64,000 nt of DNA from Cytobacillus sp. S13-E01 (GTDB lineage: Bacteria > Bacillota > Bacilli > Bacillales > Bacillaceae_L): NCBI RefSeq assembly GCF_029193815.1, contig NZ_JARFVC010000003.1:62001-126000 (forward strand), in the 5' to 3' direction. This document shows positions 17,545 through 26,498 of the stretch, piece after piece; position 1 is the stretch's first letter; the number at the start of each line of letters is the position of its first letter. The translations under genes and the position numbers were made by a program. A model generated the notes under the pieces. It saw nothing but the letters and a program-made list of their open reading frames with translations, was not told the origin of the DNA and ran no database searches.

Positions 17545-18048
17545 TTAGACAGAAGGGGCTTCCATACCGAATTCAGCCCATTCTTCCCGAGAAGGTCCAT
17601 ACACACCAGGTACTCTCAATCCTGCTTGACGCATTAAAACAGTCATTTGTCCTCTGTGATGAATTTGGTGAGAGTTTAAAATTGAAAGAGTAAGACCCTT
17701 TGGCCACTGGTCGCCATACATATCATCTGTTTCCTTAAGGGTTTCATCATTCCATTGTTGTTTCATAGCCGTCAGCATGTTTTGGCTTGTGGTGCGGTAG
17801 CTTTCAGCAACTTCCTTAGCTGTAATAGGTACAGTGTTATCATGCTCGGCTCCAACAAAAGTAAGTCCAGTACGTGATAGCATCTCATGTACAGAGGTTA
17901 CTACATGCCATGCGAGGGTACCCAATGTACGTCCCTCTATGGTGACTTGCTGTTTCAAGGATTCGTCGGTTAAAGTATCCAAAATCCTTTGCGTAGAGTT
18001 CCCTTCGTTAGTCCAATCATTTATAAATTCATCAATCGAATGATACAA
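17545..18048 (-). CDS. DinB-family (YfiT-like) putative metal-dependent protein
   Basis: A four-helix DinB fold of about 167 residues. The three metal-binding histidines of this fold are in WHVVTSVHEML and HQIHHRGQMTVLM. Family members act as thiol transferases or have unknown roles; no function is assigned. I set the start at TTG 18048 (LYHSIDEF), which lies eight bases behind AAGGAGG; a longer frame from 18081 starts inside that site. A remnant of the dispersed repeat (CGGGCGTACTGCGCTTT, 17521-17537) sits directly behind its stop codon. Confidence 0.8.
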   Translation of the reverse strand: MYHSIDEFINDWTNEGNSTQRILDTLTDESLKQQVTIEGRTLGTLAWHVVTSVHEMLSRTGLTFVGAEHDNTVPITAKEVAESYRTTSQNMLTAMKQQWNDETLKETDDMYGDQWPKGLTLSILNSHQIHHRGQMTVLMRQAGLRVPGVYGPSREEWAEFGMEAPSV

Positions 18049-18127
18049 TCTTATTCCTCCTTCAGTTTTGTTATAATTCATTATTCTCTATACACGTTAA
18101 AATCCCTTTATAAACATGAAAAAATAA

Positions 18128-19324
18128 TCATGCACCTTCTCCTTCATTTTTTCCTAACCAAGTGTAATAAAGTAGAATTGCAATAAAAACTGAAACGGCA
18201 GATGCAATATAAATGGTGCTATACCCAAACCAATAAGCAATTTGTCCAAATGTTATTGCTCCAATACCAACTCCTAAATCAAAAAAGGAGAAGAAGGTCG
18301 CATTTGCCATCCCTTTTCGGTTCATTGGAGCTGTTTGAACTGACCACGCTTGTAATGCAGGCTGAACAGACCCAAAACCAAGTCCGTAAAAAATAGCAGC
18401 TACATATAGAATCGTGCTATTTGGTAACCAAGCGAGTAAAAACATGGCAATCATGATGAAGAAGGTACCGAGTGGAAAAATAGCCCGGTGACCTTTTTGA
18501 TCGTAGATTCTTCCGGCAAACGTTCTACTTAACATGATTGAAATTGCAAAAAGAAAGAAATACCATTGTATACCTGGAATCCCTTGTTGAGTAGCGTATA
18601 AGGGTAAGAAGGATGCGATTCCGCCAAAGGTTACCGTAATAAAAAATAGGAGGATGGACGGTGGTAATGCTGTTTTTTCATAGAGATCCCATTTCTTTGA
18701 TGCTGAATTAGTGCTTGGTTTTACAGCCTTTTGTAAGTTGATTTTTGACGACAAAAGTAGGGCGATTAGACCTAATGAAGCACATATCATAAACAATTGT
18801 GTGAATGTTATGTATCCCACTAAGGCTAAGCCAAGTGTTGGACCCACTGCCAAGGCTACATTTCCAAACAATCCGTAATACCCCATTCCTTCGCCACGTC
18901 TTTTTGGAGGGATTAGGTCTGTCGCAATCGTCCCAGATGCTGTTGTGGAAAAACCCCAACCAACTCCTTGAACAATCCTCATCGCGAATAAGAAAAAAAG
19001 GCTTGTCGCAAAACCAAATGAACCAACTGAAATAACGAAGATAATAAGTCCAGTTAAGTATACAAAACGCCTACCCATAGATTCCAGTGCATGACCAGCG
19101 AATGGTCTTAACAATAGTGCAGAAAACGTAAAAATACCGACTACAACGCCGATTAGTTGATCATTTCCTCCTAATTTTTCAACGAATAGTGGAATTGTTG
19201 GCAAAGTCATTTGGAAACCTAGAAAGATGAAAAAATTCGATAAACAAATTAAAGTGAAATCACGTGTCCATATCTTTTCTTTTCCATCTAGCCTAGGTGC
19301 TTCTGATGTTAAAGGTGCACTCAT
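18128..19324 (-). CDS. MFS transporter (YwoG-like)
   Basis: Proton-coupled efflux or uptake carrier of the inner membrane, 398 residues with about twelve hydrophobic segments. It shows the MFS loop motif GHALESMGRRFVYLTGL after helix 2 and PPKRRGEGMGYYG after helix 5. It resembles Bacillus YwoG-type drug or metabolite exporters, but the substrate is unknown. The ribosome site GAGGGGACCCTT precedes ATG. It stands alone, 80 bases upstream of the DinB-like gene start, and may share a transcript with it. Confidence 0.85.
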   Translation of the reverse strand: MSAPLTSEAPRLDGKEKIWTRDFTLICLSNFFIFLGFQMTLPTIPLFVEKLGGNDQLIGVVVGIFTFSALLLRPFAGHALESMGRRFVYLTGLIIFVISVGSFGFATSLFFLFAMRIVQGVGWGFSTTASGTIATDLIPPKRRGEGMGYYGLFGNVALAVGPTLGLALVGYITFTQLFMICASLGLIALLLSSKINLQKAVKPSTNSASKKWDLYEKTALPPSILLFFITVTFGGIASFLPLYATQQGIPGIQWYFFLFAISIMLSRTFAGRIYDQKGHRAIFPLGTFFIMIAMFLLAWLPNSTILYVAAIFYGLGFGSVQPALQAWSVQTAPMNRKGMANATFFSFFDLGVGIGAITFGQIAYWFGYSTIYIASAVSVFIAILLYYTWLGKNEGEGA

Positions 19325-19916
19325 AAGGGTCCCCTCTCGATACGTATAAAAAATATTTCGATTGTCTAAATAATCTATGTTTAATTTTACAAGAAAATGG
19401 CACTGAAGTCATAATTAAATATAATATTTACATCCTCATCAACATTTAAAAAATTTTTGAATTGTTAGTACTGTTAGTAGCTTATTCCTGAAAAATAGTG
19501 GGGGGATTTTCCCATGAAATTGTTAAAAGATTTATTAATAAATCTTTCGTAAAAGTCTCTTAAAGTGAAATTCACATTCGTTTCGGGCGTTTCCTTTATA
19601 TACTTTTCTTATGATATTTAATTCCGTCACGATTATACGTTTCCATAATTGTACTTATTATATTTATTCAATCACTTTTGGTAATATCAACTTTTTTCGT
19701 AACAAATCTACTAGAAACATTACGAACAGCACGTGTCCTCCAATTTTAATCAATCGAATTTGAAAAGATGAAAATCGTCAGATTAGGGGCACGTAGCAGT
19801 TGCGGCAAACTTCGTTAATCTATAGAGAGGGTTTAGGCTGTATCTGCGAGCGATTACTTAATGTTAAAATGAATATAAAAATATTTAATAGGTACGTTAA
19901 TCTTTAATAGTTTTTT
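19325..19916. other. Non-coding stretch with one AT-rich palindrome
   Basis: No gene is seen. A perfect 22-base palindrome (arms AAAGATTTATT and AATAAATCTTT, 19526-19547) is the only clear structure; it could be an operator or a weak hairpin. The right side is the region behind the IS-separated nhaC terminator. Confidence 0.5.
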
Positions 19917-19917
19917 A

Positions 19918-19948
19918 AAAGCCTCGAGGATAATCCTCAAGGCTTTTA
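19918..19948 (-). terminator. Terminator, probably of nhaC, displaced by the IS
   Basis: AAAAGCCTTGAGGA pairs with TCCTCGAGGCTTTT on the minus strand, and T-rich sequence follows. Without the inserted element this hairpin would begin a few bases behind the nhaC stop codon. Confidence 0.8.
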
Positions 19949-19957
19949 AATGTGTTA

Positions 19958-20891
19958 TATGATTATCCCACTAGCTCAGAATAAGTAATTGTAATTGTTG
20001 ATGCACACAAAGTTGCTAAACGGCTGAACCATTCACCTTTGAATTTTCTTCGATTAAATCGATAACAAAATTCATCTAAATAGGATTGGATATGCTTTGA
20101 GTCAATTCCGTGAAACGTAACACCAACAAACGCTTTTGCATTTGAAATAACCGTATGCAGCCAGTTTAAATGGTCTTGACTTTCTTTAGAATTATAGACT
20201 TGGTACTCGTGCTTAAATCCACCTCCAGAAAGCGCTCGGTAGGATCTGCAGGCATCGCTACTAATTGTTGACCCTGGTTGAATGCTCTTCTCTGCAAATT
20301 TTTTCAAGGTTTTCCCTTTAATATCAGGGATGACCTCCATTTTCAGAAACAGCGGATGTCCTTTCTGGTTTAAGGATAATCCCACTAAGACTTTTGTTTT
20401 ATCTGTTCCACGCCCACGTTTTCTCATGGCTTGGCGAATTTTATGAAGCATAAGCCAAGCGGTTTTATACGTCACTTTAAGCTCTTCAGAAAGTCGTGTT
20501 GCAGATACACCACGTTTATTATGTGCGATTAAATACAGAGCTAAAAACCACTTAGTTAAGTCAGTTCTTGTTTTTTCCATCACGGTTCCGACGGTGACAG
20601 TGGATTGGCACCTGCACTTTTTACATTCATAAAGCTTGTGCTTGCGTGTTTTTGTTTCAAAACACGCAACGTGACCACATTTTCCACAACAGTAACCGTC
20701 AGACCACTTCAAATTAAAAAGATGGTCATGACAAGCTTCTTCGGTCGAAAACTGTTTTTTGGAAAGAAAACTAGACTCATTTTTTGGTATCTGGACATAC
20801 TAAACACCCTTTCAAGAACAATTGTTAGTAACCATTATTACCAAACATTGGTTCTTGATAAACATCATTCTGAGTAAAGGGGATAATCATT
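19958..20891 (-). mobile_element. Inactive IS1595-type insertion sequence with 8-bp target duplication
   Basis: The ends are TATGATTATCCC (19958-19969) and the inverse GGGATAATCATT (20880-20891), matching except for the first base. Direct repeats ATGTGTTA flank it at 19950-19957 and 20892-20899, the 8-bp duplication known for this family. The element is 934 bp and carries a single damaged transposase gene. It inserted at the 3' end of nhaC, so the right copy of the duplication contains the nhaC stop codon. Confidence 0.85.
19963..20798 (-). pseudogene. IS1595-family transposase, frameshifted and internally deleted
   Basis: DDE transposase with an N-terminal zinc ribbon (CGKCGH...CKKC). The expected start MSRY is read from 20798, but one base is missing near 20786, and the body continues in another frame as PKNESSFLSKKQFSTEEACH. 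Around 20416-20424, RQAMR joins KRGRGTDKTKVLVG directly, so about 25-30 residues with the first catalytic Asp are lost. The second Asp (SSDACRSYRAL) and the C-terminal acidic region (YLDEFCYRFNRRKF) remain. The stop TAA is in the terminal repeat. Two independent lesions make it non-functional. Confidence 0.85.
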
Positions 20892-20896
20892 ATGTG

Positions 20897-22273
20897 TTAT
20901 TTAAATGATTTTTCTTTTTCAATACCTATCCCTGTAAAACCGTAAATGATTGTCAGTACAGGACATAGTAAGCAAAAAACAGCAAACCACAGATAATCGA
21001 TTGTGTTAACACCTAATACACTTGTTAGAAACACACCGCTTATCCCGTATGGAATTAAGGGGTTAACGACCGTTCCTGCATCTTCTAAGACACGAGATAA
21101 TGTCTTGCGTTTCAAGCCCAATTTCTCATATGTTTGCACAAAAGCATTACCTGTAAGGATGATCGACATGTATTGTTCACCTATCACTATATTAATTCCT
21201 ATTGCGGTTAGAGCTGAAGATAAAACGAGTCGTCCTGTTGTAGCCACGAAATTTCTCATGCTCTCCACTAATCGTTCAATAATACCTAGTATCGACAGTA
21301 ATCCTCCCATAGTAAGCGTTAAAAGGATAAGAGAGACAGACCACATCATACTTTGGATTCCACCACGATTTAATAAGGCAGCCATTTGTTCATTATCTGT
21401 ATTTACAGTTGACCCATTTTGAATGATGTTCATTAAGTATTCAATTGAAGTTTGTGGTTGGAATAAATAAATCATGATGATACCTGTTACAATTCCAGAT
21501 AATATTGTTGGAATGGCTGGTGTTTTTCTAATAGCAAAAAATATCATCACAATCATAGGAAGTAAAGCAAACCAATGGACAACAGCCACTTGATCTAGTT
21601 CGGTAACAAAGCTAAAGGAGTTTCGGTTAAGCTTAACTTCGTCAATACGGTTTCCTAGTAAAAAGTAAAAAACAACAGAAATAAGAAATGCGGGAATGGT
21701 TGTCCATAACATATTTCGGATATGTTCGAATAAGTCTACCTTGCAAACAGTCGGTGCTAAATTGGTAGTGTCTGAAAGGGGTGACATTTTATCGCCAAAA
21801 TATGAACCAGAAACAATTGCACCTGCAATCCATGCAGGATTAATTCCCATTGCTTGACCAATTGCCATAAAGGCCACACCTACTGTCGAAGCGGTTGTAA
21901 ATGCACTGCCAATACTCGTTCCAACAATCGCTGTTATAACGAATGCACTCAGTAATAAATATTCTTCGGACACAAATTGAAACCCAATTACTATTAAGGT
22001 TGGAATTGTTCCTGACTCTATCCAAACACTAATTAAAATACCAATCAATAGAAAGATAATAATGGGAATAATACCTGATGAGACACTATTACGGATCCCT
22101 TGTTCCATCGAAGACCAGGAGATCTTTTTAAATAACCCAAAGCCAATAAGAAGAATGATAGAAAAGAAGATTGGAACCTGTGGAGGAGCATCAAACTTAA
22201 TAATGGCCACACCAATCATAGTTAAAACAACAAAGGTAAGTAAAAATGCTTCAGTACTTCTTAAATTTTTCAT
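20897..22273 (-). CDS. nhaC: Na+/H+ antiporter, NhaC family
   Basis: Membrane antiporter that exports sodium (or exchanges dicarboxylates) against protons. The 458 residues form about eleven membrane helices. Family features are GTSIGSAFTTASTVGVAFMA and the conserved core GSYFGDKMSPLSDTTNLAP. The start ATG has AGGAGAAACCATA before it. The C-terminus GIEKEKSFK is intact although an IS inserted exactly at the stop codon: the TAA is supplied by the duplicated target. Some NhaC members are malate/lactate antiporters, so ion specificity is inferred. Confidence 0.88.
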   Translation of the reverse strand: MKNLRSTEAFLLTFVVLTMIGVAIIKFDAPPQVPIFFSIILLIGFGLFKKISWSSMEQGIRNSVSSGIIPIIIFLLIGILISVWIESGTIPTLIVIGFQFVSEEYLLLSAFVITAIVGTSIGSAFTTASTVGVAFMAIGQAMGINPAWIAGAIVSGSYFGDKMSPLSDTTNLAPTVCKVDLFEHIRNMLWTTIPAFLISVVFYFLLGNRIDEVKLNRNSFSFVTELDQVAVVHWFALLPMIVMIFFAIRKTPAIPTILSGIVTGIIMIYLFQPQTSIEYLMNIIQNGSTVNTDNEQMAALLNRGGIQSMMWSVSLILLTLTMGGLLSILGIIERLVESMRNFVATTGRLVLSSALTAIGINIVIGEQYMSIILTGNAFVQTYEKLGLKRKTLSRVLEDAGTVVNPLIPYGISGVFLTSVLGVNTIDYLWFAVFCLLCPVLTIIYGFTGIGIEKEKSFK

Positions 22274-22422
22274 TATGGTTTCTCCTAGGTGTAATTCATA
22301 CTTACATACTTAAACGCTTTTTTGTAATAAAGTATATTGGTATAGTAATGTACTATTCATATATTGTCAAGATAGGTAGCTGGTGACTCCATTGCTTTCA
22401 TGCATTATCATAGTGTCAGAGC

Positions 22423-22794
22423 CTATAAATAACGAGTTTTACGAGAGTACAAAATGAACAACAACACTAACATAACGATGTCTAATCTAGCGCTAAAAGC
22501 AAATTGTACTAAGCCAGTGTGTAAGATGGGTACCTTTGTTATTAGAAGTGCTGCTATCATAATTAGTATTAAAGGTAGGGTTGCATGCTTAACATTCTTA
22601 TTTAACACTAATAGGATACCGCAGCTGATTTCAATTAAGGCAATAACATAAAGGGTTACAGTCGGATATGGCAGCCCTAAGCTAATAAAATACTGACTCA
22701 ATTCAGCACTTATTAATTTCATTAATCCAGATGTAATAAAAACATAAGCTACTATATATCTTATTAGTTTACTAGTTGATAGTGAGATCGTCAG
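22423..22794 (-). CDS. DoxX-like membrane protein
   Basis: Small membrane protein of about 123 residues with four hydrophobic helices in DoxX pattern (LIRYIVAYVFITSGLMKL, then YVIALIEISCGILLVL). The role of these proteins is unclear; some relatives work with thiol or quinone redox systems. The start is uncertain: AAAGGGG lies six bases before a CTG at 22794. A GTG at 22803 overlaps that site, and a TTG at 22842 has no ribosome site. I use the CTG because of spacing, with low confidence in the start only. Confidence 0.6.
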   Translation of the reverse strand: MTISLSTSKLIRYIVAYVFITSGLMKLISAELSQYFISLGLPYPTVTLYVIALIEISCGILLVLNKNVKHATLPLILIMIAALLITKVPILHTGLVQFAFSARLDIVMLVLLFILYSRKTRYL

Positions 22795-22876
22795 GACAAT
22801 CACCCCTTTTTTAAAAATTATATGCTTTACTGGGACAAACAATCACAATTACAGATAATACTAGTCTGATAATACA

Positions 22877-22981
22877 TAATATTCGTCCCAAACCACTAAA
22901 TACACGTCTAAATACCTAAAATACTCGTCCCAAACCTCAAAATACTCGTATGAGAACAATATATTCTTATGTAAGAACAAA
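22877..22981. repeat. Five tandem 21-bp iterons
   Basis: Five consecutive 21-base units begin at 22877, 22898, 22919, 22940 and 22961. Units 1 and 3 share CGTCCCAAACC, units 3 and 4 share AAATACTCGT, unit 2 is AAATACACGTCTAAATACC. The last two carry dyads (CTCGTATGAG and TTCTTATGTAAGAA). The spacing equals two helical turns. They lie 300 bases before the GGDEF gene and behind the DoxX-like gene start. The remaining bases of 22843-23288 show no gene. Confidence 0.65.
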
Positions 22982-23288
22982 TATTTTCCAATTCACCCCT
23001 TAAATTAAGAAAAGATCATAGCTACAATAGTAGCCGGTGATAGCTGGTAATGGTTTTGAGCTTCTTTATACAGATAATTCAGGGGACTGTCAAACAGGTA
23101 TGGAAAGTGTAATCTTCCAAGGGCTGGTCATGGGCACTTTTAGCCTAGGATTTTTTAATTCATAATGTTTACAGTTATCTTGCAATGGTATAATGTATCT
23201 AATAGATGTTTAAGCCTCGACTAATAAGAGCATTAACGCACCATGGTGAGCTAGCCATCTTTAAATTACTTTTATGGAAGTGTTTAAA

Positions 23289-24488
23289 ATGGAGAAAAAT
23301 AAACCAACCAATGTAAATTATAAAGTTTTGTCTTCACTGTCAGGTTTAATGAAGAATATAGGAACTGAAAAGCATATAGTAACAAGAAAGACTTATGAGA
23401 CTCTTGTCGAAGATATTGAGGATCCAAGTGAGATCAAGGTTATTAATGAATTATTAGCTCAATTACTAGAGATAAATGAGCAAATGGAAAACATGAACTG
23501 GTTGAATAAGCATTATCGAATTTTACATGAATTTGCTCAAATTTGTAGTAAGACTTTAAATGAGTCTATACTTCTTAGAAAGGCCTATGAAATGGTCTCA
23601 CAAGTAATGCCGACAGATTCCTTTTATATAGCTTTATATACTGAAGGAGAAACACATATTCATCTTGTATTCCTGGCCGAGAATGGTGAAGTCTATCCTC
23701 AATCATACATTGAGTTGGGTGACAACTATACTTCTAAGGTCATTAAAACAAGAGAAATTATCCATCAGAAAAAAGCGAGTCAGGCAGTTGAGTATAATGT
23801 AACGATTGGTGAAAATGAGACAAGCTCCTGTATATTTCTGCCCGTGATCATAGATGACCATGTAAAAGGGGTCATTTCAGCACAGAGTAATTCTGACTTT
23901 GCATATCGCAAGGAGCATGAAGAATTACTGCAAATAATAGGTACACAAGTGATAAATTCAATCGAAACAGCTAGGCTTTATGAAAAGATTTATAAAATGT
24001 CACAAACAGATGAATTGACCGGTTTGAAGAACCATAGAGCGTTCCATGAGGACTTATTTAAATTAATCAGAGAAAAAAAACAAGAAATCATATTAATTAT
24101 GATTGACTCTGATAATTTAAAAGAGATTAATGATGAATATGGTCATGATATAGGCGATTCATACTTGAAGGTCTTGGCTGATGGGATAAAGCATATTAGT
24201 GGAACGAATATAGAAGGGTATCGATATGCCGGTGATGAGTTTATGATCTTAATAACTACTCACATGCCTGATGGTATTAAACTACTGTATGAGAACTTAA
24301 AACAGTACTTTTTAAGGAACCATGTCACTGTCTCGGATAATAAACTATATGTTTCGTTTAGCACAGGTGTTGCATTTTATCCGGATCATGGTTCATCAGT
24401 CGATTCGTTAAAGAAGTCAGCGGATACAGCCTTATACGTAGCAAAAAATCAAGGCAAAAATCAATTGGTTATTGCTGAAAAAAAGTAG
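23289..24488 (+). CDS. GAF-GGDEF diguanylate cyclase
   Basis: Predicted cytoplasmic enzyme that makes cyclic di-GMP under control of a GAF sensor domain. Residues about 60-230 form the GAF domain. The GGDEF domain follows with TDELTGLKNHRAFHED, DSDNLKEINDEYGHDIGDSY and the active-site loop YAGDEF, the accepted AGDEF variant. There is no transmembrane helix. The start ATG 23289 has GGAAG eight bases before it; ATG 23274 has none. A T-rich terminator follows. No inhibitory RxxD motif was confirmed. Confidence 0.88.
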   Translation: MEKNKPTNVNYKVLSSLSGLMKNIGTEKHIVTRKTYETLVEDIEDPSEIKVINELLAQLLEINEQMENMNWLNKHYRILHEFAQICSKTLNESILLRKAYEMVSQVMPTDSFYIALYTEGETHIHLVFLAENGEVYPQSYIELGDNYTSKVIKTREIIHQKKASQAVEYNVTIGENETSSCIFLPVIIDDHVKGVISAQSNSDFAYRKEHEELLQIIGTQVINSIETARLYEKIYKMSQTDELTGLKNHRAFHEDLFKLIREKKQEIILIMIDSDNLKEINDEYGHDIGDSYLKVLADGIKHISGTNIEGYRYAGDEFMILITTHMPDGIKLLYENLKQYFLRNHVTVSDNKLYVSFSTGVAFYPDHGSSVDSLKKSADTALYVAKNQGKNQLVIAEKK

Positions 24489-24527
24489 GTGCCAGCCCAC
24501 TAGTATAACGGGTTAAGCACCTTTTTT
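24488..24527 (+). terminator. Terminator after the GGDEF gene
   Basis: GGTGC...CCC pairs with GGG...GCACC and is followed by six T. Confidence 0.8.
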
Positions 24528-24644
24528 GTTCTTGTAGGATTGAAAATATTGTAACCAAAAGGAAGATATGTTCTTCCAAATTAGAAAAAAGAGACAACGG
24601 TAACCAAAATCAGGTATGTTTAGCTACGTACAACATACACTTTT

Positions 24645-25751
24645 CTATTTAGGTACACTAAACGAAATAGTAGTACCTTCTCCTATTTTGGATGAAATGG
24701 AAAATTGCCCTCCAAGACCTCTTGCTCTTTCCTCCATACTGAACAAACCGACACCTTTTCCTTTAGGGTCCCTAATAAACCCTTCACCTTTGTCATTGAT
24801 GAGTACTTCGACTACAGATTCTGTTTCGTCGATGGACACTCTAGCCTCATCAACATTTGCATATTTACCGATATTAGTTAAAGCCTCTTGAATAATTCGG
24901 TAAATGGTTGTTTCCTTCTGAATATTAAGTCGTGTTCTTAGAGAACATTCTAATTGAACCTGAATACCGTAGTGCTGAGAGAAATTTTCGATGTACTTAC
25001 GGATAGCAGGAACGACCCCAAGGTCATCCAAGACAGAAGGGCGAAGCTCCCAAGCAAGTCCGCGTATATCCTCAATAACAAAGGAAACATCCTCTCTAAG
25101 TTTTTCCAGTCGACTATCTGATGTATCATTAATCAATTGATCAAGCTGGATCAGCAATGAAAACATGCTTTGCCCTACTCCATCATGGAGTTCACGAGAA
25201 AAACGTTTTCGTTCTTCTTCCTGTATACCAATGACACGAGTCATCATATTCTTTAACTCATCTTGTACTTCCTTGAGCTTTGTGACTTCACTACGTATGG
25301 CTAGATATTGATAAGGATTGCCTTCATCGTCTAAAAAGGGGACAATCGTTGTATTTACCCAATAATACGTACCGTCTTTTGCCCTGTTTTTGATTTCACC
25401 GTTCCACACTTGGCCTGAAGATATCGTTTCCCATAACTTACGCATGAATTCTTTGCCATGAAAACCAGAATTAATAATCCTGTGATCTTTCCCGATAAGT
25501 TCTTCTTTTGAGTATTTCGATATTTGACAAAATTTATTGTTAACATATTGAATCTTACCCTTATGGTCAGTTACAGCTACAATTGATGATTCATCAAGAG
25601 CAAAAGTAAGGTCTGTGAGATGTTTAAGAGAGTGTTTTAAATCTGTTCGAAAAGTTTGATCTTGGATATGATCATCAAGGTTCGATAATAGTTGTACAAC
25701 ATTAGGGCCTATACTTTCATTTTGGTGTTTAAGACGATCAATCTTATTCAA
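24645..25751 (-). CDS. PAS sensor histidine kinase, NarL-partner (HisKA_3) type
   Basis: Cytoplasmic kinase of 368 residues without membrane helices. A PAS/PAC domain lies at about 50-170 (ITGVTDHKGKIQYVNNKF-like region and the PAC segment YQYLAIRSEVTKLKEVQ). The HisKA_3 dimerisation domain has the phospho-acceptor in RELHDGVGQSMFSLL, followed by HATPase (IIQEALTNIGKYANV, DKGEGF, GVGLFSMEERARGLGG). It lacks the four-Cys iron-sulfur pattern of NreB, having only one Cys in the PAS domain. The TTG start overlaps the upstream response regulator by eight bases, so they are coupled. The signal is unknown; redox or nitrate is inferred from neighbours. Confidence 0.85.
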   Translation of the reverse strand: MNKIDRLKHQNESIGPNVVQLLSNLDDHIQDQTFRTDLKHSLKHLTDLTFALDESSIVAVTDHKGKIQYVNNKFCQISKYSKEELIGKDHRIINSGFHGKEFMRKLWETISSGQVWNGEIKNRAKDGTYYWVNTTIVPFLDDEGNPYQYLAIRSEVTKLKEVQDELKNMMTRVIGIQEEERKRFSRELHDGVGQSMFSLLIQLDQLINDTSDSRLEKLREDVSFVIEDIRGLAWELRPSVLDDLGVVPAIRKYIENFSQHYGIQVQLECSLRTRLNIQKETTIYRIIQEALTNIGKYANVDEARVSIDETESVVEVLINDKGEGFIRDPKGKGVGLFSMEERARGLGGQFSISSKIGEGTTISFSVPK

Positions 25752-26397
25752 ATTGAAGCAACCCTTTCTTCATAGCGTATTTAACTAATTCAGGTCTTGA
25801 TTTTAGGCCAAGTTTATCCATAAGATTGCTTTTATGGGACTCAACTGTTTTTACACTAATCACTAAATGCGATGCTATATCTTTATTAGAGTAGCCTTTT
25901 GCAATCCATTCAAGTACTTCTTTCTCACGATCTGATAATAACTCGAACGTGTTTTGGCTATCTCCATTTTTAACCCGTTCTAAATAACCACTCATTAAGC
26001 TTCTAGTCGCATTAGGATTTAAATAAGCATTACCAGAGGCAACTGAGCTAATGGCTGCAAGTAGTTCTTCATGGGGTGCATTTTTTAATATATAACCTGA
26101 GGCCCCAGCATGAATCGCACGGAATAGATACTCTTCATCATCGTGCATCGTTAATATCAAAATAGAGATATCAGGTGCAAGTTCATGTAGTTCCTGTGTT
26201 GCGGTTAGGCCATCCTTCCCGTGCGGCATGCTCAAATCCATTAAGACCACATCGGGAAGAAGCTCCATTGCCTTTTTAATCGCCTCATCACCTTCTGATG
26301 CTTCTCCTATTACTTCGATATTACTTTTCCCGTTCAAAAGCATCATAAGTCCTGACCTTACGACAACATGATCATCAACAACAAGTAGTTTAATCAA
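25744..26397 (-). CDS. NarL/NreC-type response regulator
   Basis: Two-domain regulator: a receiver with phospho-acceptor Asp in VVLMDLSMPHGKDGL and acidic DD in VVDDHVVVRSGL, then a LuxR-type helix-turn-helix (LSDREKEVLEWIAKGYSNKDIASHLVISVKTVESHKSNLM). The start is TTG 26397, eight bases behind GGGAGG; a longer frame from 26442 has no support. Length 217. It is co-transcribed with the histidine kinase. A perfect FNR/CRP-type palindrome lies 29 bases upstream of the start codon. Confidence 0.9.
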   Translation of the reverse strand: MIKLLVVDDHVVVRSGLMMLLNGKSNIEVIGEASEGDEAIKKAMELLPDVVLMDLSMPHGKDGLTATQELHELAPDISILILTMHDDEEYLFRAIHAGASGYILKNAPHEELLAAISSVASGNAYLNPNATRSLMSGYLERVKNGDSQNTFELLSDREKEVLEWIAKGYSNKDIASHLVISVKTVESHKSNLMDKLGLKSRPELVKYAMKKGLLQFE

Positions 26398-26425
26398 TCG
26401 AATTCCTCCCAGATAGCTATCCGCC

Positions 26426-26445
26426 AGTGTGATAATTATCACACT
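26426..26445. promoter_or_regulatory. FNR/CRP-type binding site
   Basis: AGTGTGATAATTATCACACT is a perfect 20-base palindrome that contains TGTGA-N6-TCACA, the classic FNR/CRP half sites. It stands just upstream of the response regulator, and an Fnr-like protein is encoded 800 bases away, so anaerobic control of this two-component operon is likely. Confidence 0.75.
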
Positions 26446-26460
26446 TTCTTTTAATCATAT

Positions 26461-26493
26461 AAAAAAAAATGAATCCTTTCAATGGGATTCATT
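26461..26493 (-). terminator. Terminator after the GAF protein gene
   Basis: On the minus strand, AATGAATCCC and GGATTCATT form a stem, followed by an eight- to nine-base T run. It separates the GAF gene from the response regulator. Confidence 0.85.
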
Positions 26494-26498
26494 AGTAG

